Of a stretch of DNA of 64,000 nucleotides, positions 12,396 through 22,066 are shown piece after piece. The translations under genes were made by a program, and so were the position numbers. The first letter of the stretch is position 1. Every line of letters begins with the position of its first letter. The notes under the pieces were generated by a model. The model was not told the DNA's origin, did not search any database, and worked only from the letters and a program-made list of their open reading frames with translations. The DNA is from Bolinopsis microptera (taxonomy: Eukaryota; Ctenophora; Tentaculata; Lobata; Bolinopsidae), in assembly GCF_026151205.1 (NCBI RefSeq), contig NC_087078.1, positions 19,890,265 to 19,954,264 on the forward strand. The letters run 5' to 3'.

Positions 12396-14165
12396 TCAGC
12401 TTCGGTTATATCTGGAGAGACTGTTAGGCTTGTGGTGATAGAGCCACTCACAGTTCCTGTGACGTCTCTGTTCAGATCCACATAACTTGCCAACGCAGTT
12501 AACAAGTTCATGTGCCACTACCCTTTGCACCTCGTGATATAAGTGGATGCCATGTCTGTCGTTGCGGTCCCATACGTAGTATGAGTTAGCACGCTTGATC
12601 ACGGCATGGGCATCGAAAAAACTCAGATTTGGAATATCCTTAGCCAGGTTCAACATTATGATATTAAAAGCGTCAATCTCTGCATTCAACCAGTTAAATT
12701 TAGTCATAGATAAAGCACAAAACATAAACTCGGTATTCTTGTTATTGTTACAAGAGTCTATAAAACGGGGACAGAAATTGTCCGCAAGACTCCTGGCCGA
12801 CTGCCCATACCTAGCTAGGTCATTAATGCCGCAGGAAAGTACGACTGCTTTAGAATGTTTGAACTCATGTTGATGTTCCAGTGAGTTCACTAGTTGATAG
12901 TTAAGGCGCTTTTGACATCGGTGGCCAGGTATCTGGTCGAACAGCCATTCTGGCGTTTCTCGGTGTATTGAGTCGTGAATTAAGAGGACTCTGGAGTGAC
13001 GGGACGCTGGTGACTGTATCTGTGTAGGTGGTGCAACAGGCGGGACCCGAGTAGGGGCTGCAGGTGCTGGTAAGGCCGTGGGATCAGGCTGTTTCAACTT
13101 GCGAAGAGTGAGCGAGATTCGTGGCTGCCTTAACATAGGATCACGTTCAATGCCGTGCTGCCAGTGGTTCTGATCAGATCGAGACATTGCAAAGACAGAG
13201 CCGTGCTCAAGCGGGATGTTATGCTCAACGAAAGGGCCTGTCGACGTTGACATTCTCATAATTCTGGTAGAGCCAAATGATGCAGTGTAAATCAGACTAT
13301 CTTCAACAATGCTGGATTCGCTGTCACTATGCAATGGAATACCAACTGACCCGTCCTTATAGTAAGTACAGAGGCAGGTATAGTTCGTGGGAGTAAAGTC
13401 AGGATCGGATTCATGCAAACAATCAAAAATGCGCTTTAGGACAGGTGGCAAGGGCTTATCATGGGTTGCACGGTGGTTGGTTCTGCCATAACTGTAAGGT
13501 ACCGAGCCAAAATATGACGTTGAACGCCCCCCCGGGTGTTTCATGTTAAAGTCAAGCTCGCGGTAGATTTCATCAAAAGAAAGATCACCAAAGTCACAGT
13601 CCAAAAATCTTACCGGAGGTGGTGGGTTAGGTATGCTTTCTACTTCACCGGAAGGGGAGAGAGTCTGTGGAGAACTACTGCTAGCTGCTTCAACGATGAG
13701 AGAGGTCTGCTTCCTGGACTCTTCAGAGACTTCCTGGATCGCAGTGCAGGCTCGTTCCGTGATGCTGTTGACCGCCTTCTCAACCTCTTCATTAACGGTA
13801 CATGAAATGAGTTTTAGACTCGCAGTTAATTTGTTCATTGTCTCGTCAGCGTCTAGGGCACATTGGCCTAATAAATGTTTCCTTAAAAAAGAAATTTTGT
13901 TGTCCGTTGTGCTTGCTTTAGTAGCACTTTTCGAAAGGAGGCGGAGTCTTTCGAACTCAAAATCTAAATCGGGAGCAGGCAGTAAGCTTAACAAGTGAAG
14001 GCATGTTGTTGCTGCAAACGTGTAATTCCCTGACACCCCAAGCCCCAACATACCGGTAGAAGGTGCTTCTGAGTCAGCGATTGACTCAGAAGCAGCTTTA
14101 GAAGCTAGTTTCTTCCTCTGGGATGATGTAGGTGTAGAGGTATTAGGTGTAGAATTTCGTCGCAT
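12396..14165 (-). CDS. LINE ORF1 with AlkB-like oxygenase and SGNH hydrolase domains
   Basis: 589 codons, intact, ATG at 14165. Residues 1-180: Ser/Thr-rich with helical, possibly coiled segments. About 185-356: an AlkB-type 2-oxoglutarate/Fe(II) oxygenase fold: NYTCLCTYYKDG, the metal motif PLHSDSE (His279, Asp281), FGSTRIM, a distal HWQHGIE (His334/His337), and RISLTLRK (Arg349, Arg355), which in AlkB proteins binds 2-oxoglutarate. About 360-385: Pro-rich linker. About 390-555: an SGNH/GDSL-like hydrolase with IHDSIH (Ser399), CGINDLA (Asn448) and DRHGIHLYHE. SGNH-type esterase domains are known in ORF1 of CR1-type LINEs; the AlkB domain is the unusual part. All predicted catalytic residues are present, so both domains look functional. 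Role in transposition is unknown; RNA or DNA demethylation is an inference. Confidence 0.85.
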   Translation of the reverse strand: MRRNSTPNTSTPTSSQRKKLASKAASESIADSEAPSTGMLGLGVSGNYTFAATTCLHLLSLLPAPDLDFEFERLRLLSKSATKASTTDNKISFLRKHLLGQCALDADETMNKLTASLKLISCTVNEEVEKAVNSITERACTAIQEVSEESRKQTSLIVEAASSSSPQTLSPSGEVESIPNPPPPVRFLDCDFGDLSFDEIYRELDFNMKHPGGRSTSYFGSVPYSYGRTNHRATHDKPLPPVLKRIFDCLHESDPDFTPTNYTCLCTYYKDGSVGIPLHSDSESSIVEDSLIYTASFGSTRIMRMSTSTGPFVEHNIPLEHGSVFAMSRSDQNHWQHGIERDPMLRQPRISLTLRKLKQPDPTALPAPAAPTRVPPVAPPTQIQSPASRHSRVLLIHDSIHRETPEWLFDQIPGHRCQKRLNYQLVNSLEHQHEFKHSKAVVLSCGINDLARYGQSARSLADNFCPRFIDSCNNNKNTEFMFCALSMTKFNWLNAEIDAFNIIMLNLAKDIPNLSFFDAHAVIKRANSYYVWDRNDRHGIHLYHEVQRVVAHELVNCVGKLCGSEQRRHRNCEWLYHHKPNSLSRYNRS

Positions 14166-14270
14166 GATCAGTATAAATCACAAGCTCAGTGCGATAAGAA
14201 AAGGTAGATTACAGAGGAAAAATATTGATGCGTAATGAAAGTAGTAAAATGATTATGTGAGTAGTAAAAT

Positions 14271-14734
14271 GTCCATATCACTTATATGTTTCCAGCCCCC
14301 GGCAGTGTCCATATCACTTATATGTTTCCAGCCCCCGGCAGTGTCCATATCACTTATATGTTTCCAGCCCCCGGCAGTGTCCATATCACTTATATGTTTC
14401 CAGCCCCCGGCAGTGTCCATATCACTTATATGTTTCCAGCCCCCGGCAGTGTCCATATCACTTATATGTTTCCAGCCCCCGGCAGTGTCCATATCACTTA
14501 TATGTTTCCAGCCCCCGGCAGTGTCCATATCACTTATATGTTTCCAGCCCCCGGCAGTGTCCTTATCACTTATATGTTTCCAGCCCCCGGCAGTGTCCAT
14601 ATCACTTATATGTTTCCAGCCCCCGGCAGTGTCCATATCACTTATATGTTTCCAGCCCCCGGCAGTGTCCTTATCACTTATATGTTTCCAGCCCCCGGCA
14701 GTGTCCATATCACTTATATGTTTCCAGCCCCCGG
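14271..14734. repeat. 36-bp satellite, right block
   Basis: About 13 copies of the same 36-bp unit, same orientation as the block at 7234-7914. It starts at the phase (TGTCC) at which the left block stops (TGTC), which fits insertion of the LINE into one array. The last copy ends after CCCCCGG. Confidence 0.95.
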
Positions 14735-15120
14735 TCCATATCTTTGTTCATTTTTGATGTGCCAGGAAATTGTGCCTCAATTTGGACTCCATAAGAAAAG
14801 ACGAAATTACACGATAAACAGAATATTTAACAAAGCAATCCACGACACACTGACACAGTTCAATCGGCATGCTTTTGAGCAGTGAGCTTCATCTTGCCAG
14901 AAACTGCCAGATCAGACACGCATAATATAATTGTGCTGCGAAATAGATGAGGTCGCAACAACATTATTTATAACTAGCAGGAACCCGTCTTAAGTGGTGT
15001 CAAGACTCAAGAGACTAAAATAATTATTACCTATTTAATTCTCGTTTTTGACACCACTTGGGGGTCCACATTTTGGGCACTAAAATTATTATTCCTTGGT
15101 AAATTTTTTATTTTTTCATG

Positions 15121-15275
15121 CTGATTTGAAGACCATTAGAGCATTTGAACCAGTCAAAAAAGTTTAAGTTGTATATCTTTTACGGTTTTTGCGGAAAGTC
15201 GTGTTAAAGTTGATGTCGTGGTGTCAGTAAAATGGTACGGATATATATATATCGTCTCGCTTTATATATAGTAAG
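15121..15275 (+). repeat. Dispersed repeat, copy 1
   Basis: About 155 bp matching, in inverted orientation, the sequence at 24811-24968. Shared landmarks are CATTTGAACCAGTCAAAAAA, GTCGTGTTAAAGTTGATG, CAGTAAAATGGTACGGATAT and the end TCTCGCTTTATATATAGTAAG. Probably a SINE or short DNA-element remnant; class unknown. Confidence 0.8.
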
Positions 15276-17249
15276 ATGATATTTGTTTGAAAATTTGACA
15301 GCGCCGTTATCTCATTAATTTAAAAAATGTCTCAAGAATATGCTAAATTCTAAATTTACCCGATTACTGCTAGTGCTAATATTGTTGATAGCCTTACCAT
15401 CGATAGCATAAGCGCACATTCCAATTCACAAAGAATTAAGACTAAGAGGGTACTTACATATTGGCGAATCAGTATCATGTACCAATCACCGATATCAGCG
15501 AATCTTATATTACTTGGATATGGTCTGATTAAGACTTCAAATCATAGTGCCAGTATTTTTGTTAAGATGGGTATGTGCTAGCAAAGTGTGAGAACTCAAA
15601 AACTGTGTAATATCCAGACAAGTCTCCTTTGCCGCCTACATGAAGTGTGTACTCTATGTTATGAAGTACAGTTCGTTATAGTGTAGTGTTGTTTGCTTTG
15701 TCTACTTCTGCTGCTGGCTTAATTTAAAGATTTCGCTGTTGTTCAAGGACAATTAACATTTCTGCAATTAAATATGTTAAATTGTCATTGGTTTATCAAA
15801 CTTTAAGTTTCCTGTCCTTTTTGGGCTGACATAATACAGCATTAAGGAATTGATCTGGAAGTGGAAATTAAAAACTAAGAAGTGCGCATAATTCGGAATT
15901 TTTATTCTTTCATTTATATTAATGCTTTTCAAACAATGTTACAATGAATTCTTCATGTAGTGCATCCTGGGTTTGGACAGGATATGCTCGTTATGTTAAA
16001 CCTGTATTTTTGAAATGCTTTAGAAACAAAATAAACATCAATTCAATCAAAGTTACACACAACAACAACAACGTAACTCAAATCAAAATAATGTGACGTA
16101 AATATGACGTAAATCAAAGGAAACAATCTAGATCATGCTGACCATGATTTGTAAGTTTGGTGGAAATATAAAAGACAATAATTGTAAAACCATTTTGAAT
16201 AAAACCATAAAGTAGTTTTTGGACGCTCAATGATCATGAACGAACATTAATGATAATATGAAACGCGTGTACAAGTGACAATCTTGGAGCGCAGTTGATT
16301 GATATTTTGAATGTCTCCTGTTGTTGAATGAGGTCGTTGTTGACATTATATGCTAACTTGAACACGTACGTTATATTCTAAATTATTAAATTCGTAGCGG
16401 AATGCCGACTCAAAGGTGTACTGAGCTACGTGACGTTTATTCAAATGGAAATGTTTTAGTTCTTATACATATTAATGGATGGTTTCCTTAGATCACAAAT
16501 CATCAAATTCAACGTAATACAGACACAGCCTACAGTTTCATGTTTTGGTAAGCTTCTGTCAAGTTTCAACGCATGAGCAACGTCAATTAAATGAGTGGTG
16601 ATTCAATAGAATTCACACAGTTTTTCGGCAAAAAATTTCATAAATTTTTCGCACTATTTTTCTCAAATGTCTGTAGATGAAAATGGTTTTTGAGAGAATA
16701 ATCACTGATGCAATGCGAATTGGATAATTTGACATTTAAAGAGTGCCTATCAGCAATCAAACGAGATGGAGGATTTTTGATTTATGCACAATTCATAATA
16801 GATCACAAATTTTTAACAATCTGTTGAAAAATAAGAGAACCATACATTGCATGGTAGTGTGTACCATCGTCATGACGGTACAAAAAATGTTGCTCTTGTC
16901 AGAAGAAAAAACAAGCATATTTCTGCAAATCAGAGAAACTTTATAGTCGCTGATTAAATTCACTTTGAAAGAACGCTGTTTCTCCCGACTAATCATAAAG
17001 ATTGGACGCCTTTCATAGGACGGAATGAACCATCCCCATAAATACGGCCGCATATAAGCAAATGAGATATCGTCAGCAGAACTACTCGGTACCATAAGCA
17101 CTCATACAGGCATAATAATGAAACCTTTTGGTTGAAAAGCATGTCCCCTTGATTGATATGAGACGCATAACAACGCGGTGTTTTTTATTAAACCCCAAAA
17201 CGCGCAACTGCTATCACAAATAATGAGGCACGCGACGGTACAGTGACTC

Positions 17250-17432
<183 letters not shown>

Positions 17433-18683
17433 CTGAGATGGACCAGGTAACCTGTATCATTTCAGCCAATCGACGTCGACTTATTTGTACAGGATATCGA
17501 GCTAAGTGGGAGGTTTGGGGAGCAGGTTGTAACGTTACCAGACTATAATAACGCAACGCGCCCAGCTCCATTAAGTTAGTTTGCTGGTTCAAAACTTGAA
17601 ACATGGACGATTCCTAGTTTGTGGTACCTGAGATTCGGAGCCGAGAGCAATCTACCGTATATTGTGCTGGGTAACTGCCAAACTAGCACAATTAATGTTT
17701 CCGTGATGATTTCTTTAAAATGGAGCTTTTATAATAGGATCGGTATTTAGAGGCTGTATAGACTTAGAGAGGATTAGATCACTACATTACTCCCGGTTCC
17801 AAATATAAGAGTCCCGAGACGGTTCACCATATAGAAACCAAGGTGCATGCTGGACCAGATATAATTATAACTTGCGACGAGCGCAGCAATATACATTTTA
17901 CCGATAACACATGTTTTGAAGAAACAAAAAGACAATATCATTTTCAGTTGACATGACGCTCGTAGTCTAGATCTACTAAGCTTAATTAAAAACTATCTGG
18001 TGAGACATCAGAAAACTTGCGAAATATCTAGCTAATATTTAAAGCTTGGCATGCATTTTGACAATAGTGAATAGGGTACAAATTTTAACCAGAAATTTAC
18101 CTAAAGTATAAGTTTTTCTACCCTCACCAGTGCATTCTTACATTCTACATCCGGAAATTTCATGGTTCCTCAAGTAACTATATAAATTTACTGTGGCTCG
18201 AGGCACCTAATAAGACGTGATGTTAGACTTAGAGACAGGGTCTTAGAGACAAGCTGTGTCATTACTCATTTCAAGATACTTTCATGATTAAGGAGACAAA
18301 TTTTCAAAACTTAGGATGACATAAAAAATAACAGTGTTCACTGCAACATTCTCATATCGCTGTGAATCATGTGAATATGTGTCCGCTATCAGATAATTCG
18401 CAAGGTTAACTCATTTGAAAATGCACTTTCAGCGTGGACAACATTTTCTGACGCAGTCTTTATATCTTGTCAACTATTGTTCATAACCTAGGTAATCATG
18501 CGAAAATGGATTGATTTATTTCATTTGGCTGAGTCTCAGAAATGATGGCCATTTAAAATCCCAAAATTATTTTTGCATAAAACCCTGCATATCATCTTGA
18601 ATTCTTTAAACCGGTGAGGATTGATGAATTTACCCGGTATTAATGCATTAACTTTTTACATAGTTTGACAACTTTGACTGAAC

Positions 18684-18796
18684 ATGTGGCGTGAGTTTCT
18701 GATTTGCACTATTGTTGGGGAGCTACTGCTTATTGGACTGGTGTCTTGTGGAGACGATGACTGTGAACTTAATAAATTATTCACCACTAAAAGCAT
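18684..18796 (+). CDS. Unknown secreted protein, exon 1 (signal peptide)
   Basis: ATG at 18684 opens MWREFLICTIVGELLLIGLV followed by SCGDDDCELNKLFTTKS: a clear signal peptide with a hydrophobic core and a Ser-Cys-Gly cleavage region, then an acidic Cys-containing start of the mature chain. Donor GTAAGT follows at 18797. The exon is 37 codons plus two bases. The next exon (18915) begins with the single base needed to complete Met. I do not recognise the family. Confidence 0.55.
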
Positions 18797-18914
18797 GTAA
18801 GTTATTGTAAGACTAGACATTCATTGAATCACACCAAACAAATCGCATTAAACTAAAGGTCAATATATTTGTTTCTATCAAACTTTGTAATGATGCAACT
18901 TTTCTTCATTTCAG

Positions 18915-18970
18915 GTTCTCGAAATTGAACTTGAAAATTGAGACAGAAGCAACTTATACCGAAAAGGATG
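18915..18970 (+). CDS. Unknown secreted protein, exon 2
   Basis: Acceptor ATTTCAG, donor GTAAGT. In phase with exon 1 it reads FSKLNLKIETEATYTEKD and leaves one base (phase 1). The rest of the gene is not found; the assembly gap at 19726 may hide it. Two strong splice sites in matching phase are the support. Confidence 0.55.
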
Positions 18971-19725
18971 GTAAGTACAAGAATTTTAACTATTTCAGTT
19001 TCTTTTTTCACTAAATCATGCTGTTCGAGCAAATCTAACTCATCCAACTTTTAAATATCTGAGTAAGAATGGTGGTCTCCAGAAGCTACTAATCATTACT
19101 TTCCAGTGCAATGACATCAATTCTCAAATATATAAACATGTATGACTATGTATATTGTATAATATGATGCGTTTGAAACAGTCATCAAATTAAGATGCAA
19201 CGACTTCTTTAATCAAACGAGGTAACAACTGAAAGTAACGATAATTTATCACCACCTTCCGAGAAACGTACGATCGCGCATTGCGGAGGTGTTTTCGAAG
19301 AATGAACCGGTTAAATCATAATTTGTGAAACATTCTTACTCTTTAGACATAAAACTGTTAAGATACAGTTTAATATGTTTCAATTTTTAACTGTCCCCAT
19401 GACTAGATTTGCTTTCATTAGTCATTTCAGATCAAAGACTTTAAAGAATTTGCGCATTTTCTGGATAGTGTAAATTTTTCAGGTTTTGCAAGTTTAATTT
19501 AAGGGGTTTAGCAAATTGGGGGTGGGTTAATCCATGATGACAGATTTTTACAAATAGTTTATAATTGGGGGATTTTATAAAACGATTCATCAGGAATGGC
19601 CAGATCTTACCGGTACCTTAATTCTGTATTATATTGAGAACTAATCTACGGCGATTCATTCAACACTTAGAGCTACAAATAATCACATTTATTGAGTACA
19701 CTATGAAGTAGACTTAGTATAGTCA

Positions 19726-19825
19726 NNNNNNNNNNNNNNNNNNNNNNNNNNNNNNNNNNNNNNNNNNNNNNNNNNNNNNNNNNNNNNNNNNNNNNNNNNN
19801 NNNNNNNNNNNNNNNNNNNNNNNNN
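19726..19825. other. Assembly gap (100 N)
   Basis: Exactly 100 N. It lies between the two-exon secreted-protein start and the 24-bp minisatellite. Confidence 0.95.
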
Positions 19826-20065
19826 TAATTTTTAATGTTCTGTTTTCTACCGAGTTTGGATACTACTATACTAGTTAGTAGTAAGTAATATATATATAAT
19901 AAGTTGGATAACCTACAAAATAGTATGGTAGTATGACAACTGGCTCTAATTTAAATATAGCGATTAGGTTGGGATTCTGGCTGTAATTGCGCTCAAAAGT
20001 CAAATCTAATCGTGTAACGAGAGTAAATATAAAGTGGTGACGTCAGAGAAAAATAGTCATATTAT

Positions 20066-20812
20066 GATCTGAGTAAACTGAGTCATTATGATCTGAGTAA
20101 ACTGAGTCATTGTGTTCTTGGTGAACTGAGTCATTCAGATCTTGTTGAACTGAGTCATTCTGATCTGAGTAAACTGAGTCATTCTGATCTGAGTAAACTG
20201 AGTCATTCTGATCTGAGTAAATTGAGTCATTCTGATCTTGTTGAACTGAGTCATTCTGATCTGAGTAAACTGAGTCATTATGATCTGAGTAAACTGAGTC
20301 ATTCTGATCTTGTTGAACTGAGTCATTCTGATCTTGTTGAACTGAGTCATTCTGATCTTGGTAAACTGAGTCATTCTGATCTTGTTGAACTGAGTCATTC
20401 TGATCTGAGTAAACTGAGTCATTGTGATCTTGTTGAACTGAGTCATTCTGATCTTGTTGAACTGAGTCATTGTGATCTTGTTGAACTGAGTCATTCTGAT
20501 CTTGTTGAACTGAATCATTCTGATCTTTTTGAACTGAGTCATTCTGATCTGAGTTAACTGAGTCATTCTGATCTTGTTGAACTGAATCATTCTGATCTTG
20601 TTGAACTGAATCATCCTGATCTTGTTGAACTGAGTCATTCTGATCTTGTTGAACTGAGTCATTCTGATCTGAGTAAACTGAGTCATTCTGATCTGAGTAA
20701 ACTGAGTCATTCTGATCTCGGTAAACTGAGTCATTCTGATCTTGTTGAACTGATTCATTCTGATCTGAGTGAACTGAGTCATTCTGATCTTGGTAAACTA
20801 AGTCATTCAATT
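20066..20812. repeat. 24-bp minisatellite (CTGAGTCATTCTGATCTTGT...)
   Basis: About 31 copies of two interspersed subtypes (TCTTGTTGAA and TCTGAGTAAA in the variable half). On the minus strand the unit encodes an octapeptide (Gln-Asn-Asp-Ser-Val plus Gln-Gln-Asp or Tyr-Ser-Asp). That frame is preceded by a non-repeat segment of about 40 residues containing a hydrophobic stretch (PLLTFCSFSIVLLYCALNAF), which would give a membrane-anchored acidic repeat protein. However, it starts with GTG, not ATG, and no acceptor was found, so a real gene is only a possibility. Confidence 0.9.
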
Positions 20813-21301
20813 CAGTGTTATGCCGATCGCTGAAGGCGTTCAAAGCACAATACAAGAGAACAATACTGAAACTGCAGAAGGTGAGAAGGGGGTTAATAAT
20901 GTAAATAAGTGGTCCACGAGTAAATTTCTCATCCACGAAATCAGCGGCCTCCGTAGGTCCAATAGAAATAAAAATTCGTAATTTTTTTTGCTGCTAATTT
21001 GGGCTAAATCCAACATCCAGAATTGAGTTTCTAATTAATTTTTCAATTCCTATCACTTTATTACCAAACCAAATCAATGCTATGTTTATAATCTGTAATT
21101 TTAAAATAATCTGTTTTTCATACAGTGAAATAAATTTGAAACTTAAACCCATTGTAAATGTGATTTGCGAAGTTCAAAAATTTTTCTTGACTTTTATTAC
21201 ATTTTTTGTAATTTGCTGCTTGCCATTAAATAACGAATTCAAAATTTATATTTCATTAATTGCAGTTTGCTGCGATTTATTGCATTTGACCTCACTTTTC
21301 T

Positions 21302-21309
21302 ATTTAGTT
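21302..21309. repeat. Target site duplication, left (ATTTAGTT)
   Basis: Eight bases identical to 22059-22066, immediately outside the inverted termini of the foldback element. Eight-base duplications are typical of hAT-superfamily and some related transposases. Confidence 0.75.
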
Positions 21310-22058
21310 GGCAACTTGGTCGTTTAGCTCCGGACAGTCTATGCAACGTCTATGCAACGTCCATGCAACAACAAAAGAACCGTCTATGCAACGTCTATGC
21401 AACGTCCCTGCACAATGAACACTCTATGCACACTCCCTGCACGGTCAGTCTATGCAACTTTTCAAGTGCCGGCTAGTAGCCGGTTTAGAACCGGCTACTA
21501 ATAGGTCTGCTTTAGAGCCGGCTAGTGACCGGTTAGTAGCCGGTTAGTAGCCACTTGGTGGTTACTAGCCGGTTAGTAGCCGGTTAGTAGCCGGCTAGTG
21601 ACCGCTTTTCAAGTGCCGGCTAGTAGCCGGTTTAGAACCGGCTACTAATAGGTCTGCTTTAGAGCTCGGCTAATAGCCGGCTAGTGACCGCTTAGTAGCC
21701 GGTTAGTAGCCACTTTGTGGTCACTAGCCGGCTAGTAGCCGGTTAGTAGCCGGCTAGTGACCACTTTTCAAGTGCCGGTTAGTAGCCGGTTGTTAATGTG
21801 AAGTTGAGGAGCTGTTATTACAAAAGTGGCTACTAGCCGGCTAGTAGCCGGCTAGTAGCCGGTGTTCATATGGTACTGTGCAGGGACGTTGCATAGACGT
21901 TGCATAGACGTTGCATAGACTGACCGTGCAGGGAGTGTGCATAGAGTGTTCATTGTGCAGGGACGTTGCATAGACGTTGCATAGACGGTTCTTTTGTTGT
22001 TGCACGGACGTTGCATAGACGTTGCATAGACTGTCCGGAGCTAAACGACCAACTTCCC
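21310..22058. mobile_element. Foldback (inverted-repeat) DNA transposon, non-autonomous
   Basis: 749 bp flanked by an 8-bp direct repeat. Termini are GGCAACTTGGTCGTTTAGCT and the inverse of GGGAAGTTGGTCGTTTAGCT, continuing as nearly perfect inverted arms of about 150 bp. The arms are themselves built of short direct repeats (GTCTATGCAAC). The middle (about 21465-21860) is made of direct and inverted copies of CCGGTTAGTAGCCGGCTAGT, so almost the whole element can fold on itself. It has no coding capacity and must borrow a transposase, by the TSD length perhaps a hAT-like one. Confidence 0.85.
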
Positions 22059-22066
22059 ATTTAGTT
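22059..22066. repeat. Target site duplication, right (ATTTAGTT)
   Basis: Matches 21302-21309 exactly; see the foldback element. Confidence 0.75.

Larger units (their letters stand above)
7915..14270 (-). mobile_element. Nearly full-length APE-type LINE with AlkB/SGNH ORF1
   Basis: A two-ORF non-LTR retrotransposon on the minus strand. Order from its 5' end: about 105 bp leader, ORF1 (14165-12396), about 640 bp spacer, ORF2 (11753-8281), about 365 bp 3' tail. ORF2 has an N-terminal zinc finger, an apurinic endonuclease-like domain and a reverse transcriptase of the Jockey/CR1 superclade. Each end abuts a 36-bp satellite block. ORF1 is open; ORF2 has one frameshift and one stop, so this copy is dead but young. 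No poly(A) tail is seen at the 3' junction. The two junctions share only TGTC, which could be a short target duplication but is also part of the satellite unit. Confidence 0.85.

Noticed and set aside
16793-17101. Minus-strand 102-codon frame of mixed composition
   Set aside because: No ATG context, domain, signal peptide or splice sites that hold together; left as unsupported.
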